Assembly: GCF_000971985.1 (NCBI RefSeq)
Contig: NZ_LAQQ01000005.1
Location: forward strand, 186,001 to 250,000
From: Paenibacillus dauci
GTDB lineage: Bacteria; Bacillota; Bacilli; Paenibacillales; Paenibacillaceae
Reading direction: 5' to 3'
Length of the DNA: 64,000 nucleotides
Positions 63,329 to 64,000 of the stretch are shown here, piece after piece. Under the pieces are notes generated by a model. It did not search any database. It was given only the letters and a program-made list of their open reading frames with translations, and was not told where the DNA came from. The position numbers were made by a program, and so were the translations under genes. The number at the start of each line of letters is the position of its first letter. Position 1 is the stretch's first letter.

Positions 63329-63568
63329 GTGAAAACGACAATTCTGTTAGAAAGCAAAATCGTTCCGGTTTACTTTAACGCCGATAATACACAGCCAGTT
63401 TCCAAACTTCTCAGACTATTACGCAGAACCATTGAAAATAAAGTGATTAACGGCAAAAAGATGATTAAAAACTGTCTGGATACTGTGATTAGTATTGAAG
63501 TTATCGGATCGGAAGCGATTTTGCATACTTACCGTGAAAGTGATACTTTAGCATTATCACTTTACTAA
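63329..63568 (+). CDS. small hypothetical protein
   Basis: A 79-residue protein that starts with GTG after GAGGTGATT. It has a strand-rich beginning (TTILLESKIVPVYFNADN), a basic helix (SKLLRLLRRTIENKVINGKKMIKN) and a final strand region (TVISIEVIGSEAILHTY). No membrane segment or cysteine. A tandem of terminators follows, so it is monocistronic. Its family is unknown to me; small size and regulated-looking upstream repeats suggest a regulatory or stress role, unproven. Confidence 0.65.
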   Translation: MKTTILLESKIVPVYFNADNTQPVSKLLRLLRRTIENKVINGKKMIKNCLDTVISIEVIGSEAILHTYRESDTLALSLY

Positions 63569-63614
63569 AACCAATTACAGACATAATGAAGATGATCACT
63601 AATCAGACGATCAT

Positions 63615-63678
63615 GAACAGAAGCTTGGACGGGCCTGGGAACCGGAAATCGATTTTCTGAATGGCCCTTTCTGTTTTT
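63615..63678 (+). terminator. terminator after the 79-residue gene
   Basis: AACAGAA/TTCTGTT outer and GGGCC/GGCCC inner arms, ending in a T run. Confidence 0.65.
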
Positions 63679-63695
63679 AACAGGATAAATACATA

Positions 63696-63744
63696 GACCG
63701 GATTTCTGCTGATCCTTATCTATCCAGCAGGAATCCGGTCTTTT
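63696..63744 (+). terminator. second terminator-like hairpin
   Basis: GACCGGATT and AATCCGGTC with an inner CTGCTG/CAGCAG stem, followed by TTTT. Confidence 0.8.
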
Positions 63745-63941
63745 CACGTCTAATGTTATAAATACGAAGATATAAGTAATGTTACTGTATTGTATAATAA
63801 TAAATTGATAACAAATTAACTTTAAGTAATTTAGTAGCATTTCATAATAAAGATGTATAAAGTTATTATATTACCAAAAGGTTAGTCTGTATCAAATATA
63901 TATTATGTGCTATAATAGGTTAAATAAAAGAGGTGATATAG

Positions 63942-64000
63942 ATGGATACATCAATGCTTTGTCCCCGATTTGAAAAAGGGATGCAGATTTTAAGTAAACG
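63942..64000 (+). CDS. HxlR-family winged-helix regulator, N-terminus (runs off the window)
   Basis: The 19 complete codons present read MDTSMLCPRFEKGMQILSK, which matches the start of HxlR-type regulators (conserved CPRFEKAMQLLSKRW opening, from memory). The Cys at position 7 corresponds to the redox-sensing cysteine of YodB/CatR-like members. AGAGGTG precedes the ATG and a TATAAT lies at 63911-63916. The rest of the gene and its target are outside the window. Confidence 0.72.
   Translation, partial: MDTSMLCPRFEKGMQILSK

Noticed and set aside
1..64000. CRISPR arrays, IS elements, prophage, tRNA or rRNA genes
   Set aside because: I looked for regularly spaced repeats, transposase-like proteins, integrases and conserved RNA sequences and saw none.

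Overview
The window reads as chromosomal DNA of a low-to-mid GC, endospore-former-type Firmicute, most probably a Paenibacillus or close relative. Reasons: strong AGGAGG-type ribosome binding sites, some GTG and TTG starts, Bacillus-type rha and lut genes, catabolite-responsive (cre) boxes, Zur boxes of the Bacillus form, and a Bacillus-like replication terminator protein. I see no rRNA, tRNA, IS element, prophage or CRISPR array. Most genes lie on the minus strand. All functions are inferred from sequence motifs and remembered families; no search was run.

Layout. 0-2.2 kb: start of an FAD oxidoreductase behind a purine-type riboswitch, a sugar isomerase-like protein and a small conserved protein. 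2.5-9.3 kb: carbohydrate genes, namely a secreted GH30 glycosidase under a cre box, then a GntR regulator, an SDR dehydrogenase, an FGGY kinase and a divergent DeoC-type aldolase. Three copies of one 16-bp near-palindrome tie the last four together. 9.4-13.6 kb: two Nudix hydrolases with an unknown protein, then PPK2 and a CHAD protein (polyphosphate). 13.7-21.7 kb: an ArsR regulator with an MFS pump, a secreted small protein, a carboxylesterase, a zinc-free S14 ribosomal protein under a Zur box, a second MFS and an LCP cell-wall enzyme.

21.8-30.6 kb is the metabolic core. rhaEW-rhaA-rhaB-rhaR converts L-rhamnose to DHAP and L-lactate, and the adjacent lutABC oxidises L-lactate to pyruvate. 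30.9-46.5 kb holds stress and transport genes: a VOC dioxygenase, a Ca2+-type P-ATPase, catalase, an AAA ATPase, a SnoaL-like protein with an MFS carrier, a secreted lipase, an Old Yellow Enzyme, and a DHA2 drug pump with its TetR regulator. 47.6-50.4 kb is znuCBA under a perfect Zur box. 50.6-53 kb carries an aldose 1-epimerase and a Gfo/Idh oxidoreductase. 53.2 kb encodes a replication terminator (Rtp) homologue whose promoter region is full of inverted repeats. 53.7-64 kb: an acyltransferase, a YflT-type stress protein behind a sigma-B-like promoter, HrpB helicase, a DUF1992 protein, an epimerase, an SDR, unknown proteins, and the start of an HxlR regulator.

The observations most worth following are the riboswitch, whose alternative folds predict an ON switch and whose core departs from consensus; the GntR three-operator sugar regulon with an unusual DeoC; and the Rtp homologue with candidate Ter-like repeats.
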